Assembly (NCBI GenBank): GCA_028455995.1
Contig: JABELC010000001.1
Location: 2,840,501 to 2,904,500 of the forward strand
DNA length: 64,000 nt
Direction of reading: 5' to 3'
From: Scleromitrula shiraiana
Taxonomy: Eukaryota; Ascomycota; Leotiomycetes; Helotiales; Sclerotiniaceae
The notes under the pieces are model-generated. The model was not told the origin of the DNA and did not search any database. It saw nothing but the letters and a program-made list of their open reading frames with translations. This document shows positions 47,643-61,200 of this stretch, one piece after another. Every line of letters starts with the position of its first letter. Position 1 is the first letter of the stretch. The position numbers and the translations under genes were made by a program.

Positions 47643-48425
47643 ATTTAGGGAAAGATTAGATCATAGAGTATATAGGTAGAAATTGAATACAATGAATGAT
47701 ATAAATTATTTACATCATCAGCATACATACGTTGTAGGTTATGAATTTTGATGCATGCGGAAAGAGCCATTCAATGAGGTCCGAGTCAGATACAGTAATC
47801 TCTCGTACAATACAACCAGTGCAATGTCCCATAAAGTCAGCATTGCCGTCCCTTTATTCTTTACTCCAACTCAACAAGGGATGAATAATCGTGTTTGAAT
47901 CGATGGATTTTACGAATTCATTTCGAAAGTCAATGGTGGATTTTAGCGCTTAGAATTTACATCATTGACCAGACTCCTAGACTGTGAACCGCCGAATTAA
48001 AGGCAGCGACAATCCCTCGTATAACAACCTCATTAACTTAATAAGTGCATGTGAACTTAATAAGTGCCTGTGGGCGTTTACGAATTTTACCATTTGATTT
48101 ATGTTAAGTATGTATTCTCTCCCATCTTCATCTTGGTAATTCTTTACCGTTTACACATTTCCGAACACCCACATCGGTAACACACAGAGCATATCCTCCC
48201 GTGCTTAGCTCTACCTCGCTCGCTCTTGACCGAACACCACCTTCCATCTGCAGTATCCCTTATCCGCGGCACCAATCGACCGATACCACACCATACCTTT
48301 TCGATGTCAGACTCAAATACCATGATACTATTCGTAACACCATAACAAAATAGTAATCATAATAATATAATAATACCCGGACCCCTTTTCCCAACCCCAG
48401 TCCGAAGCCCCCAAAAACTAAGACC
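47643..48425. other. Intergenic, OYE 3' region and mannosyltransferase promoter
   Basis: Tandem genes. TTAATAAGTGCATGTGAACT/TTAATAAGTGCCTGTG direct repeat (about 48036-48073). No gene seen. Confidence 0.5.
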
Positions 48426-49924
48426 ATGATATTCCTTCCCCGACGGTACCTCCGACGACATACACCCACACATTCCCTACTACCTTTTATCATCCTCCTC
48501 ACACTCGACGCATATTGGACCATAACCACCCTCGCGGCCCCCAAACGTACACTCACTCCACCACATCCCACCACCACCTTGACATCAAACCCATCCGATT
48601 TGCAAGCTCCGCCACATTTCAACGTACACACGTCATACCAAATTGGGAATCCAAACAATGAATCCATATTCATCGTATCCATATTCCGTAACTCAGAGTA
48701 CATGTTACGATTAAACTGGAGCCAGGAACTCTTATCCGTCGTGCAGCATCTCGGCCCGGAAAACGTGTATGTATCGATTGTGGAATCAGGATCGATGGAT
48801 AATACGAAAGGGGCACTAGTGGATCTTGACGGGGCGTTGGGGAACTTGGGGGTTCAGAGGACGATTGATTTGGGGTTGGATGTGGAGGGGCAGGTGGAGG
48901 AGGTTTCGAGGGTCCCCGGGGAGGGGATGAGGGAGGGGTGGATCTTTACGGGGAGGATGTTGAGGGGGGTGGATGGGAAGGTGGGCAGTGGGTGGGAGAG
49001 GAGACGCATTCCTTATCTTGCGGGGTTGAGGAATAAGGCGATGGAGCCTTTGTTGAAGGTTTGGCAGGATGGGAATGGGAGGAGATTTGATAAGATTTTG
49101 TGGATTAATGATGTTGTGTTTAATGTGAGTTCAAACCACTTCCTTATCACGTGGTAGAGATAACCCCTATCTCCCTATTCCCCTCGTTCCTATTTCCATA
49201 TCCAATCTAACCAGTCAATCAACAGACAGAAGATGTAACAACCCTCCTATCAACCAACAGCGGCACCTACTCCGCAGCCTGTTCGCTCGATTTCTCCCAC
49301 CCATCCATCTACTACGACACCTTCGCACTCCGCGATTCCTCCGGTTACAAAACCGCCTCTCTCCACTGGCCCTATTTCTACTCATCCCCATCTCTGCACG
49401 CACTAAAAGCTAATCTACCCGTTCCAGTCAAATCGTGTTGGAATGGAATGGTAGTTTTTGATTCTTCCCCCTTTTATCCCTCTCCTGCTCTCTCCTCAAA
49501 TGGAAAAACGATTAATAACCCCCCGTTGAAATTCAGAGGAACCCCTGATTCTTTGGCGGAAAAACATGTAGAGGGTAGTGAGTGTTGTCTCATTCATGTA
49601 GATAACGAAGAAAGAGGCGGAGGTAGCAAAGGGGTTTTTGTAAACCCGAATGTGAGGACGGCGTATAAGATGAAAACGTATGATATAGTTAATGGGGAGG
49701 GAGGATGGCCGGGGAAATGGGAAGCCGTGACAGGGGTTTGGAAGTGGAGGGTGGGAGCTTCGAGGATGTGGATGGGTGGGTGGGTGGAGAGATGGGTGGT
49801 TAGGTGGAGGGTAAGGAAGTGGGGGGAAGAGAGGAGGGTCGGGGAGTCGAGAGTGGAAAGGGGAGCGGATTGTTTGATTAATGAGATGCAGGTTCTTTAT
49901 CAGAGTGGCTGGATGCATGTTTGA
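48426..49924 (+). CDS. CAP59/CMT1-type alpha-1,3-mannosyltransferase
   Basis: Two exons of equal length: 48426-49124 and 49226-49924 (699 nt each), intron 101 bp; 465 aa. A type II membrane anchor is at residues about 17-37 (LLPFIILLTLDAYWTITTL). The family core follows: ESIFIVSIFRNSEYMLR, YVSIVESGSMDNT, a KILWINDVVFN block that joins to TEDVTTLLST, and a CSLDFSHPSIYYDTFALRDS stretch. CAP59 proteins were first found in Cryptococcus capsule synthesis; ascomycete members are Golgi glycosyltransferases of mostly unknown substrate. The DxD-like sugar-nucleotide site is probably the WINDVVF region. Both exons start C-rich and end G-rich, very strongly in exon 2. The start is the only ATG before the anchor. 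Confidence 0.88.
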
Positions 49925-50644
49925 AATTTTATGTATATTACTATCTTGTATTGGGTTTGGGTTGGGTTCGGTTCGATTTGGGTGTTTTTAGTATTGTATA
50001 GCATAGCATGGCATGGCATAGTGTGGTATGGGAGCAAAATTTCGAGACGCATTTAGATATATAGAAAGATATAAGACGGGAATGTGGGAAAGTAGGTAGG
50101 CGGACAGGCAATCGGAGTTTCTTGTCTTGTTATATTGTATTTATCTAGCATGAATCTCAAAAGAAGGGATATTTGTAAAAATAAAAAACTATACTTAACT
50201 TACTCACAAAGTGTCAACATCATTTCAAGATAAGTTCTCAAACAATATGTTGCATATCGTAACGAACGCCTACTCGGTTAATAAACGTTTATTTCACTGT
50301 AAGAAGGATGGGTTTGCGGAATATAAAGAATGATTAGGCCTTTTTGCGATATACAAAAATGGCTTATTAAAACTTATACTACTTGTCTGTCAAAGCTGTG
50401 TATCCAAAAATTTGGAGGGACATTTACTTTGGTTTCCATGAATATAGATATAGATATGGTAAAGATGAAGATAGAAGTACAAATAAATATACAAGTATAA
50501 ATAAAGACAAAAATATAAATACAGCCCAAGAAACAAATAATCGTCCCTAATCTATCCCCCTTCCCCTTTCTCCACCATTCACATCCTTACATACCACTTC
50601 CCAAGCTCCCTCTTTTTTCTCTACACTTCTATTCCTCGCTCACT
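49925..50644. other. Convergent intergenic spacer
   Basis: Lies between two stop codons. Contains GTATAG/CATGG pentamer-like runs (about 49994-50022) and AT-rich sequence. No gene seen. Confidence 0.5.
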
Positions 50645-51259
50645 TCACTTAGTATTAACCCCAACCTCACACGCACTCAACGCCAACGAACAACTAGTAA
50701 TACTCCCCGCATTCCCCCGGGCCATCTGCATACACCCCTCAAACTGACTCACACAGTTAATCGACCCCGTAGCATTATCCGTCGCGGGACTCGCTGCCGC
50801 AATAGTTGAGTTTAATGCATCCCGGGGAATGGATTGGACCTGAGAGGAAAGACGTGTATTTAAGTATTGAGATAGACCGGCACTGTTGGATGCAGATGAG
50901 GTGGTGCGTTTGGTGTTGACGCTTACTTCGCAGGATGCGAGAGCTAGGGAACTAGATTTTGAATGTGGTTAGTTTGGCTCTCGATGATATAAATTTGACG
51001 ACAATTAAAGGCAAATAAATGTTAAGAGGAGGATATGACAAACATACCAAGCAGTAATACTCCCAGCATTTCCACCCGCTCCTTCCATGCATGTACGATA
51101 TGTATTTACACAGGCAATAGAACCCTGTGCATTATCTGCTACCGGGGAAGCGGTAGTAGTTATTGCGGCGGTGGTATCTTGAGGGTTTGCTGTTGGGAGG
51201 GCGAGGATTCCGGTTTGGAGATTGAGGAGGGTGATGAGGGTGAGGGTTGAGAATTGCAT
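50645..51259 (-). CDS. Small secreted cysteine-rich protein with duplicated module
   Basis: Three exons: 51259-51048, 50951-50927 (25 nt), 50839-50645; 432 nt, 143 aa. A signal peptide (about residues 1-20, ending ILALPTA) precedes a Thr-rich linker. Two tandem modules follow, each with four Cys at identical spacing C-x6-C-x13-C-x6-C (Cys 50, 57, 71, 78 and 108, 115, 129, 136). Both modules have DNA[QT]GSI before the first Cys, GNAGSIT before the third, and S-LAL between the third and fourth. Introns fall only in module 1: one inside the codon for Cys71, one right after Glu79; the same codons in module 2 are unbroken. No family is recognised. Size, secretion and cysteine pairs make it a candidate effector or surface protein. 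The exons show the C-to-G skew clearly. Confidence 0.85.
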
Positions 51260-52230
51260 TTTGGTTGGCTGGTTTGGTGAAGTGAGATATTTTGTGGTGT
51301 GTGGTATAGTATAATAAGAAGATTTGTGAATAGTTCTAGTATGTTGGAAAATATAAAAGTAAACAAATTGATTGGAAGACTAAGAGTTAACAGTATAAAG
51401 TGAAATGAGGTGAAGTTAAAGTTAGATATCTGTATCTGATGAGTAAAAAACAAATTTCGAGGTCATCCAAGTCCTTAATATACCCATCACTTAAACATAA
51501 ATCCACCTCCCCTCATCCCGCGTCATGAAGATCAATATTATCATTGGCACAACATCATGATCGACATGGCATAGCATGACATCCATAAATGCAAAGAAAG
51601 GCCCTTAAAGTTTTTACTTCTTTCGCATGAGATAGATTACCTCATATCATCTCATCTCAAGTCAAGTCATCCCATTATGCTGTGTGGTATACACACGAGC
51701 TCCATATTTGCATACATAGATTCCCTATCCCGATCTGATCTACACGATAGCTCACACTCACTCCCTCACTCACTCACTTACTCCACGTCACACACACACG
51801 CGCGACACACCAAACAAGCGATGGCAGTTGCAGGGCGAGAAGAAATGCCCACTTGGTATTCACACTCATATCTCATTCGAACCACTAGCTTCATCATATC
51901 TCATCATATCCTGCCCCATATCTTCAATCATCGATGTGATCACTCGAATCATCAACCAATATGGTGAGAATGACGTACCATGCATCGATCGTTCACTATC
52001 TTCATCCGAAGTTCCAAAGCAACAATACCATCTACCGATAAATCATCATATTGCACGAACAACCTTCGGCACTTCAAGAGTCTCGAAAAAGAATAAAAAA
52101 GTAAAACCCTCCTGTCCCTGTCCTTCTCGCATCGCAAGAATCCATCAACTAACTTCAATCCAGATGTTTCAGATCCTCAGATCAGATCGCCCATTCATGA
52201 CAAAATAAGCGATACGAAGAAAGAACATGA

Positions 52231-52262
<32 letters not shown>

Positions 52263-55200
52263 TGATAATAACCTCAATCAATTCCAAACTTTCCTCTCCA
52301 AAACCCAAAGAGCAAACTTTATCTTACCTACATATAAATACTCGTTTGCTGATGATCAATTATAAAAAGAATGGAATAAAATGTAAGTATTATACTTATA
52401 CCTAAATTTTAGATGATTTGATTGATATGATGAACTTCTCTCCTATTTTCTCATCTCTCTCTTTCTTTCCCCAGCGGAGTCCCTATTGTCATCCAAATTA
52501 ATATCTATCAACTCCTATTTACCCATATTTCATACAATACAAATTTTGTTTCATGTTACATCAACCACTTCATCCAAAAATCTACAATCACATCCTGCAC
52601 AAAAGAAAGCATTCCAAGGAGCTTTTTCTCCTTCACCAAGAATCAAATCGAATCAAATCAAATCAAATCCAGACATCCTATTCTATCTCATCTATTCAAT
52701 CCGCTGCACCGCATACTGAGTAGGTTACTTCGCTTACTACCCACCATATCGCATATGTGAACGAGACCGAGTATTTGGATCTGTGAATTTCTGGGATATA
52801 GAGGATAAATTACACGATATATGTAGAACTATGGAGAAATGGTGATGAGATGAAATGGCTTCATACATGATCGGGGAGAAAACTTTTCTTCGGGGTTTAT
52901 TTTGCGGTGGATAGGGATAGGGATAGGGATGGGGATGTGGATTTGGATGTGAATGCATGTAGGTTTCCATGTTATTTATTCATGCATACTAATGGTATGT
53001 TAGAGTTACTTGCTCTGAGTAGATCTGTTCGGAAGAGGAGAGAATAGGAGACGGAAGGAATGAGGGATAGGGGAAAGGGTAGAGGAAACCGATATCGATA
53101 TCGATGTAGATGGATGATGGATGATGGATATTAAGAACCGCTCAATTCATGTAGTGTTCATCCATTCATCAATCTATCCATTCCCATGTTCTAGAACTCC
53201 CATATAAATCCAGTCCAGTCCAGTCCAGTCCAGTCCAGTCCAGCGAAGTCAAGTCAAGTCAAGTCCAAACCGAACCAATCCAAATCCCCAAAAATCATCA
53301 TATATGATTCAGCTGCCTATAATACTTGTACCATAAGCATACTTCTGAGCTTCCTCTTCACTCCACCAGTCCATTCGTTTACTACGCAAGATAGTTGATA
53401 CGAATAGAAACCCAAGACTCGAGACTCGAAAATACCTCTACAACGGATGCTGGTAAATGCATTGTAACCATGACTGCAAATAGAAAGAGGGAAGAGGAAA
53501 GAGGGAAGGAAGAGGGGTGAAAATGTGGGTATCCGTCTTGGGAGATGCACGTACGGTAAAGTCTGACTGAGACTTATCTACCTAGCTACTGAGGTTACAA
53601 GGAAAGGGAAGTAGCGGGATGGGGTAAGATAGAATGGATGTAAGCGGGGAGATATGGGGACGTGTAGCGGGATGAGCCGAATATAATAGATAGAAGGAGA
53701 GGGAGAGATTGCTTCTTGTTTATATTCGGGGTATTGGGTAATTTAGTTGGTTTATTGTGGTATAGATAGATCTCGATGTGCACATTGAACTGAAGGATAT
53801 ATATATATATATATACATCAAATACAAACGAATTAAAATAAGACAGGGAAAAGGTATATTTTCTCGGGGTCTAATATCATGGAGATTTCTTCGCTACATA
53901 CATACATACATACATACATACTGCGGCTTACTGCTACACCTTGAAATAACATACCCACCAGAAGATAAGTACCAAAAGCCCAAGTCTGCGAACCCCAATC
54001 CGCCCACACACATCCCGAAAAGAATTCAAAAGAACCCCCTTCCATCCATCCCATCCCATCCATCCCAGCAACTAAATGGCTAAAGCGTGTCCATAATCGT
54101 ACAACAATTCTCTCATCTTGTCTTGCATGAAGACCACTACACACACACACACAAACACACATAACCGGCTTCCAAGAAAATTGTTCCCGAAGCCGCATTG
54201 CGTGTGCGTGAGTAAGACCAATACAATAAATACATGGCCAGGAAAGTAAAAGTGAGATCTTACATACAATACATTACTTACATTGAATATGGATATTGTA
54301 CGAGCAAATATTGATTGAAAATGGAAATGGAAATGGAGATGGAAATGGAGTAAAATAAAACGCGGGGAAATTCTAGATAGCTAGCTCGATGTACGTGAGT
54401 ATCTGTACAATATGTACAATATGTGAAAGAAAAATCCTCCGGGGCCACCGGGTCACTTAGAAGTAGTTCTACTATTGATCGTGCAGTTGCATTGCATTGC
54501 ATTATCTTGTAACTAAATCCTTTCAATGGATGGGAGGGAGTACTTACTCGATTGTTTGAAGGATTTGTCGATGGTTTATTGTTGTACGTAGGTAGGATTT
54601 GGAGATGGATGTGGATATGGATATGGATGTGGATGGGGATGGATGATTCGGCTCGGAAAGATACAGTAGTAGGGCCGACCAACGTTGTGCGAGAGGTGTG
54701 AGAGGTGAGAGGTGAGAGAAAGAGAAAGAGCAAGAGCAAGTCCGTCTTGAAAGAACTCTATATCTATAATTCGAGCAAAGGTTTATTTCAATCAAGGGAT
54801 CTTTACTTAACTTGATTTGGAATTCTTTCCTGGGGAAATGAATTACCTACTATCGGCAATTGAAATGTGGTTCTATTGTAGGCGGTGCAGTTGCTCAGAT
54901 TTGATCATGAGTGGACATAAGCTGCCTGGGTATTCTCCTCGATCGATGAATGTAAGTTCATACCTAGTTCTACTATGTATGTATGCTATGTATGCTATGT
55001 ATGTAGGTACCGACGGGCAAATCATCTCTCACAAATATGACCAAATCTTCCAGACTCGGCTTACCATATTCATATCCATATCCATATCCACATCCATATA
55101 GCTCTCTCTATTCCAGCTGAAAGAATCCACTGTATTCTTTCTACATACTGTACCAACCAATATCCCCCCCCCCCCTAAAAAAAACAAAAGATCCGAGCCG

Positions 55201-57900
55201 CGTTGTACATCCCATTCCATTATTTCTCCACACACCTGGAGATGCAGCGCAGCATGCACTTACTTACATATTTACATGCATGCATACATGCATGCATGTA
55301 AACGGTACCGAACGACATACCAGACCAGATCCGAGCCATATATCTACCCACCCATCCATGGATATCTTTGAAGAACGTCGCACGTAGCTAGGTAGGTAGC
55401 TAGGTAGGTAGGTAGGTAGGTAGGGAGGTAGGGAAGTTTAATTGAGAGTATAGTTCTATGGGGTACAAGAATGTTTTGGAAGAGATGAGATGAGATGGAT
55501 ATCTCTCTTCTTTTCGTGTATCGATACATCCGTGGAAATTGGAGAGATCGATGGGATGGGATGGGATGGGCTGGAATGGGATGGAATGGAATGTTTCGGT
55601 GCTAGTTGGTTGGGTTCTTGTTTAATGGGGAGATGATGATCTTGTAATGTATGACACGGTATCACGGATTTGAGGCAGGTACCCTTTATATGATATGACG
55701 AAGAAATGAGATAGATATATCGATGGGGATGGGGATTGGGATGGGGATGTGGGTTGGATATTTACATTGATGATTATTATATTTATATTGGATGAGATGG
55801 GATGTGATTAATGTTGTGATCCCGTGTATATCTAAGATAGATTTAGTATTGGGAAGGGAATATAGAATACCTACCTACATAGTAGGTAGATTCTAGAGTC
55901 CGGATTGATTTGGTATGTATGTATTGTAGTATAGTATAATATTGAATGTATCGATCCATTGAATCGAACGGAAGAATCCACGTCCACACAACCAGCTCAA
56001 CTCATCTACTCAGATTAAGTTAAGTTAAGTTAAGTTAAGTTGAACAGCAATAAGGTACCATACCATCGGTAGCCCTAACATAAATAAATTAAATATCTCC
56101 ACTAACAAAATAAGTACAGCATTAAATCTAGATAGACAATAGTACAAGAAATATCTATGGATGATCTATGTAACATATCTAGCATCGGTATCGTTAAGCA
56201 GAATATTTGCCTCCCCCTTCCCCCCCAAACGCAATTTACCCAGTTGAAGAATAATTGACATGTTCTGCGATTGGTGGATTTGCTATGGATGACATGAAGA
56301 TGGGATGAGATTGGGACAGAAGAGTGCTAGTTTTCCAAAGCTAGGTAGGTAGTAAGAGTCAGTAGTTGGACACTTAGAGCGCGGATGATGGATATTTTCG
56401 GTCTTAGTACTAGATAACCAATGGAACCTGAAACTTAAAGAAGACAGACGCCCGCAACTAGTGAGTGGCTGAGTAGTCGGCATTTCGATATGGTTAAATT
56501 GAACGAGCCGATGAAGAGAAAATACCTAGGTACCTATCGGTACAGAGGAAGGATAGATATCAGGAAGTCAGATTCACTTTGGTCTTTGCTGGGTGGCATG
56601 GATGTTGGATTAAGGTTACACTTGAGGATTATGATTATGACCGCGCTCGCTACGTTGCGACTGTAAACGGCGAGGATGGGGGCTGTGATTGTATGCTCAC
56701 GGGCATGTATGGTATGTGGTGTGTACAGGCTTGTGCAATTCACATGTACATACATACATAGATTGGATATTTCAATACCGGGCTTTACCACGAAGTGAAT
56801 AGACGAATCTGATCATCTTTGAATTGAAGTAAGATGAATCGGGTATATCATTTCCTAATAAAATAACCCGGCCATACCCGCTACCTAGATACCTACAGCC
56901 AGGAAAAAAAAAAGAAATTCCCCGGACCAAAGAAAAGTGCTGCTTGACACGTTATCCACAGATCTTTCCCCCTCCGTCTCCAGGCTAATTCACAAAAAGC
57001 AATTCAATTCTCGAATCTAGATTTCCCACGTTCATACCCCGTTCCTCACAGCCGATCCACCAACTAAACCAAACTCAATCAAACCAAACCAAAGAAATTC
57101 GGGTTGGTATGCTGCATAGTCCGTACAGACGGTTAAATTGACACGAGGGAAATTATTTAAAACTGTATTGTGTATGCCGATCTTAAAATTAGATGGGATG
57201 ATCGTATGTATGTATGTATGTATGTATCTAGGTATGTGCAAACGAGAAGAAGAAAGTTTCGGGGCGGCTAGACTATGCATGCATGCAACAAAGCAAGCCC
57301 AATACGCAATATCGTCCCTGAGTAGCTCGCTCCAACCTTACTGGGACATATCAGCGTCTATAAGCGCCAGGTGGCACGGTTTTCCTCCTGGTCCATGGGG
57401 AATCCTTTCTCGGTATCCATGTTCGTCCGCGATGACACCGATGGATGGCATATGGATGGCATATGGATGGGTATGGATTGGAGGAGGGCGGAGTACAGTA
57501 AGCTGGTGACGGGTGACGGGAGTAAGGTTATACTATACTATATTATAGACTATAGCCAGCCCCAGGATCTTATTCTTACCTCACACCTTGTGATTCCAAC
57601 CCGAGCTTTCTGCAATTCGGTTTTTTTTTTCTGAGAAATGCCAAGTCTTGATTGATAAAAAGCTAAGGAATCAATCTATCAATCTATCTATCTATCTATC
57701 AATCACGACAGTTAATCACGGCAGTTAAACATCAAGACAAAAAGAAAAAAAGAAAGAAAGAAAGAAAGGGGAAAAGTATATGCACATTCCTGTAATCAAC
57801 CTGACTAAGTAAATCAACATAACAAAATTAATCAATCACCATCATCATCATATATCACCATCATCATGTATATTCATGTATATCATCATATCATCCATCC
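51260..57900. other. Gene-free microsatellite-rich region, first half
   Basis: No coding exon, RNA gene or mobile element is convincing. Simple repeats include GACGAT (about 52231-52264), AATCA (52641-52669), GGGATA (about 52913-52935), CCAGT then CAAGT (53209-53265), TA (53797-53815), CATA (53896-53924), GGATAT/GGATGT (about 54594-54645), CATATC (about 55069-55100), TAGG (55390-55435), GGGAT (55550-55590), AAGTT (56012-56042) and GTAT (57204-57228). Long apparent frames here read through these repeats and were not annotated. Confidence 0.6.
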
Positions 57901-58207
57901 ATCATCCATCATCCATCACACCAAACTAAGCTGAGGTAACCCCTCCTCAGTCCATGTGCGCATGCCATGCCATGCATACAACACCGCAAGGCCAATCCAT
58001 GCATTTTCTTTACCGACCGCACCACTTTAAGGATGGCGATAGATAGATATCCCATGTTTTCGATCCTATGTTTTCGATCCTATGTTTTCGATCACATCCC
58101 CCGAGTATCTTATCCTGGTATACATATATATATATATAAATACGTGGGTACGGGGCTATTAGGAGGTGGATTGTATTGGGTCGTGTTATGGTCTGAGCTT
58201 GATGGAC

Positions 58208-58241
<34 letters not shown>

Positions 58242-61200
58242 ATGGATGGATGGTGGGCTCGGGTGAGATAGGGATAGGGATAGGGGTATGGATAGGGATA
58301 GGGATAGGGATAGGGATAGGGATAGGGATATGGATATGGATAGGGATAGGGATAAGGATATGGATATGGATAGGGATAGGGATGGCTTACACAAGGAGAA
58401 GCCTGACATTCATTCTCATATTGCATTACTATAATTTGTCCGTGCCATGTATCTACGCAGCGGAAGAGAAATGGATATGGATATGGATATGGAAGTCATT
58501 TATCATATATCATTTTGGTACCAACATTAGAGTACATGGCGTAACCTAATGAAAATAATGTCTCAGATCTATCACTTTGTCATGGTGTACCTCGAGTGTA
58601 CAAGAACCGTTTTTTTTTTTTTTTCGTTTTTTTTTTTCGGTAGGTTACATGTGTGGTACATGGTATCTATCTATGTAACAAACATATGGAGTATGGAGAT
58701 GGTGGATTTGTGGGGATGTATTTTGGATGTATTTTGTATATATTTTGTATATCCATCGATGAATATAAATAAATTGGGAGAAGATGAATGGGAGGAGAAA
58801 GGATAAGGATAAGGAATTGCATAGCTACTTGGGTCCTTTAACAGTAAAAGAAAAGAAAGAATTGAGTGGGTATATTGAAAGAACAATAGAAAACGATACC
58901 GGTAAGTGAAACTCCATGCTAATTTGCCATGTTCACAAAGACAAAAAAAAGGAAAAAAAAAGGAAAAAAAAAAAGAATGAAAGGATCCTTATATTGCGAG
59001 ACCTGCAGGTAATATGATTCAATCGCCCTATGTATATATATAATATGAATCAGATGTATATGATATAATCAATACAATAGATATAGTAAAATGTTACGGG
59101 ATTTTTTTTTTTTTTATCATGCAACATAAATTATACATCTAGATCTATCTAGACATTTATGGTAAATGCATTGCTACACGACGACGATATATGTTTTATT
59201 ATATACATAGTACATAGGACATAGGACATAGGACATACGGAGAAAATACCATACATAATACATACATAGACAATATGAACAATAATTGGTGCTTGTAAGC
59301 ACAGCACAGCACAGTATAGTATAGATAGTATAGTATAGTACAGTACAGTACAGCACAGTACAATACCTACCTACCCCATGCAAACACGCCCCTCATGCCT
59401 CGCATGCTCATCGAACCACCTCAATCGAATCGAATCGAATCGAATCGGGGCCCGTCATCAATTATCCACGGGTATGTATCCAGCCACCAACAAGCTTTTG
59501 TTCGGAGAATTGATTGTGATTATGATTGTGATTATGATTATGATTATATGATGATTATGAGTGCAATGCAATACGTCAGGGGAATGGTTCCTTTGATACA
59601 ACGCAATACCTATAAATCCATTCTGGTACCTACCGTCGATATCATTTCAGAGAAATCGTATTATATCCATCCAATGATAAGTAAACGCTATGTAGCTGGT
59701 GGAGTGATTTCATAATGAAGTTTCTTTGATTCGAACAATGAGATGCTGTTAGGTGAATTCCAGATGGATGGTTGATAAGAGATATTCGTTATCAATGCGG
59801 TTACGAAAGAAAGAAAATGAAAAGAAAAAAAAAAAACAAAACAAAAAAAAATAAAAAAAAAAACAGGAAAAAAAGGTAAATCTTTCAAGGGTAGCTTTGG
59901 AGCTGGCTGCATTGAAAGACACGCGAGAATATTATTACTATTACTGCTTTGGGGTTGGGGGTTTCCTGGGGAAATTTTGTGTTCTAGTATACATGGAGCT
60001 GGAGTTGGAGCGAGCTTACTTGTGGATTAGGTAGGAGACTACTAGGTAGGAGACTACTAGGTAGGTAGGTAGGTAGATAGGTAGATAGGTAGTTAGTAGC
60101 CGGAGGGAGGTAATGGAGATGTATGATTATATGGAATGCTGGCATGTGAAAAGTGAGGTTGAGTGGTTGTTTTATCGGTGAGCTATGAGTTGGATGGGAT
60201 AGTAAGTAGATCTATGTATAGTATGGTGGTATGGTATGGTATGGTATGGCATGGTATGGTATGGTATGGTATGGTATAGTAAAGTAGCATATCCGATGGA
60301 ATAGAGTATGATAGGCATTTTTGGGCTTGATGATCGATAGTCTATCTACACTATTGTAGTATGTAAGTTACACTACTACTCAATCTAGATAATATCTTGA
60401 CATATCTCCTCATATATATTAGTTGATTATCTTTTAATAAATAAATTTCATATGAATGACGAAAAAATGATAAAAGACATTGTCTTTATTGTTTAGATTA
60501 TTGTGGAGAGAGAAGTAAATAATAGAACTTGATATCGATATCGATAGGTAGCTATGATCTTTGATAAATTCATTACTTACGGAATTTACCAATTCCCTTC
60601 CCTTTCCTTCAAAATCAAAATATGAATAGATATTTGAGGACGTTTTTGAGCTTTGGATAGTATTGTTTATATATATCTACAGCTTCTCTTTATAAGTTTT
60701 TGCCCTCAATTGCAATTGACCTCATTCAAGCTTTACCTGCCTAGGTAGAGTTAGCTACATAGCTAGCCGTTTGCCCGTGGTTTGCAGATGTGATAGGGTT
60801 TATTCTAACTACAACCTACATACATATTCATATTCATATCCATATCCTCCGTAAAACTAGGATCTAATAGGTACAGTACGTTCTATGTGCATAGGTACCT
60901 TCCTTACCCTGCAAAAAATACAAGAAGGTACCCTCTCCATATTCCTCTCCTCTCCTTCAACCCTCTCTGGATATGAATTCAATCTCGATAGCTACAGTAA
61001 TCGGGTATAACACTAACACATACATTTATTACAATATAGAAAAGAATCCAGAAAGTGAGAGACAAAACTTATTCAAAAGACTATCCATCCATCCACTGAA
61101 TATTTACCTAGCTTAGGTTAAGTATTTATTTATTATTTATTATTTATTATTTACTATAGTATCATACTACGACGTCCAGCCAGCTAGCTAGCTAGCTAAT

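Noticed and set aside
51677..52719. Short plus-strand frames with His/Ser-rich products
   Set aside because: They derive from ATCATC-like and AATCA repeats; no splice-supported model or known domain.
58265..58385. Internal telomere tract
   Set aside because: The unit is GGGATA with variants, not TTAGGG, and there is no subtelomeric context.
58010..58426. Proline/tyrosine or serine/leucine repeat proteins on the minus strand
   Set aside because: Pure translation of the GGGATA and GGAT microsatellites; no start context, introns or conserved domain.
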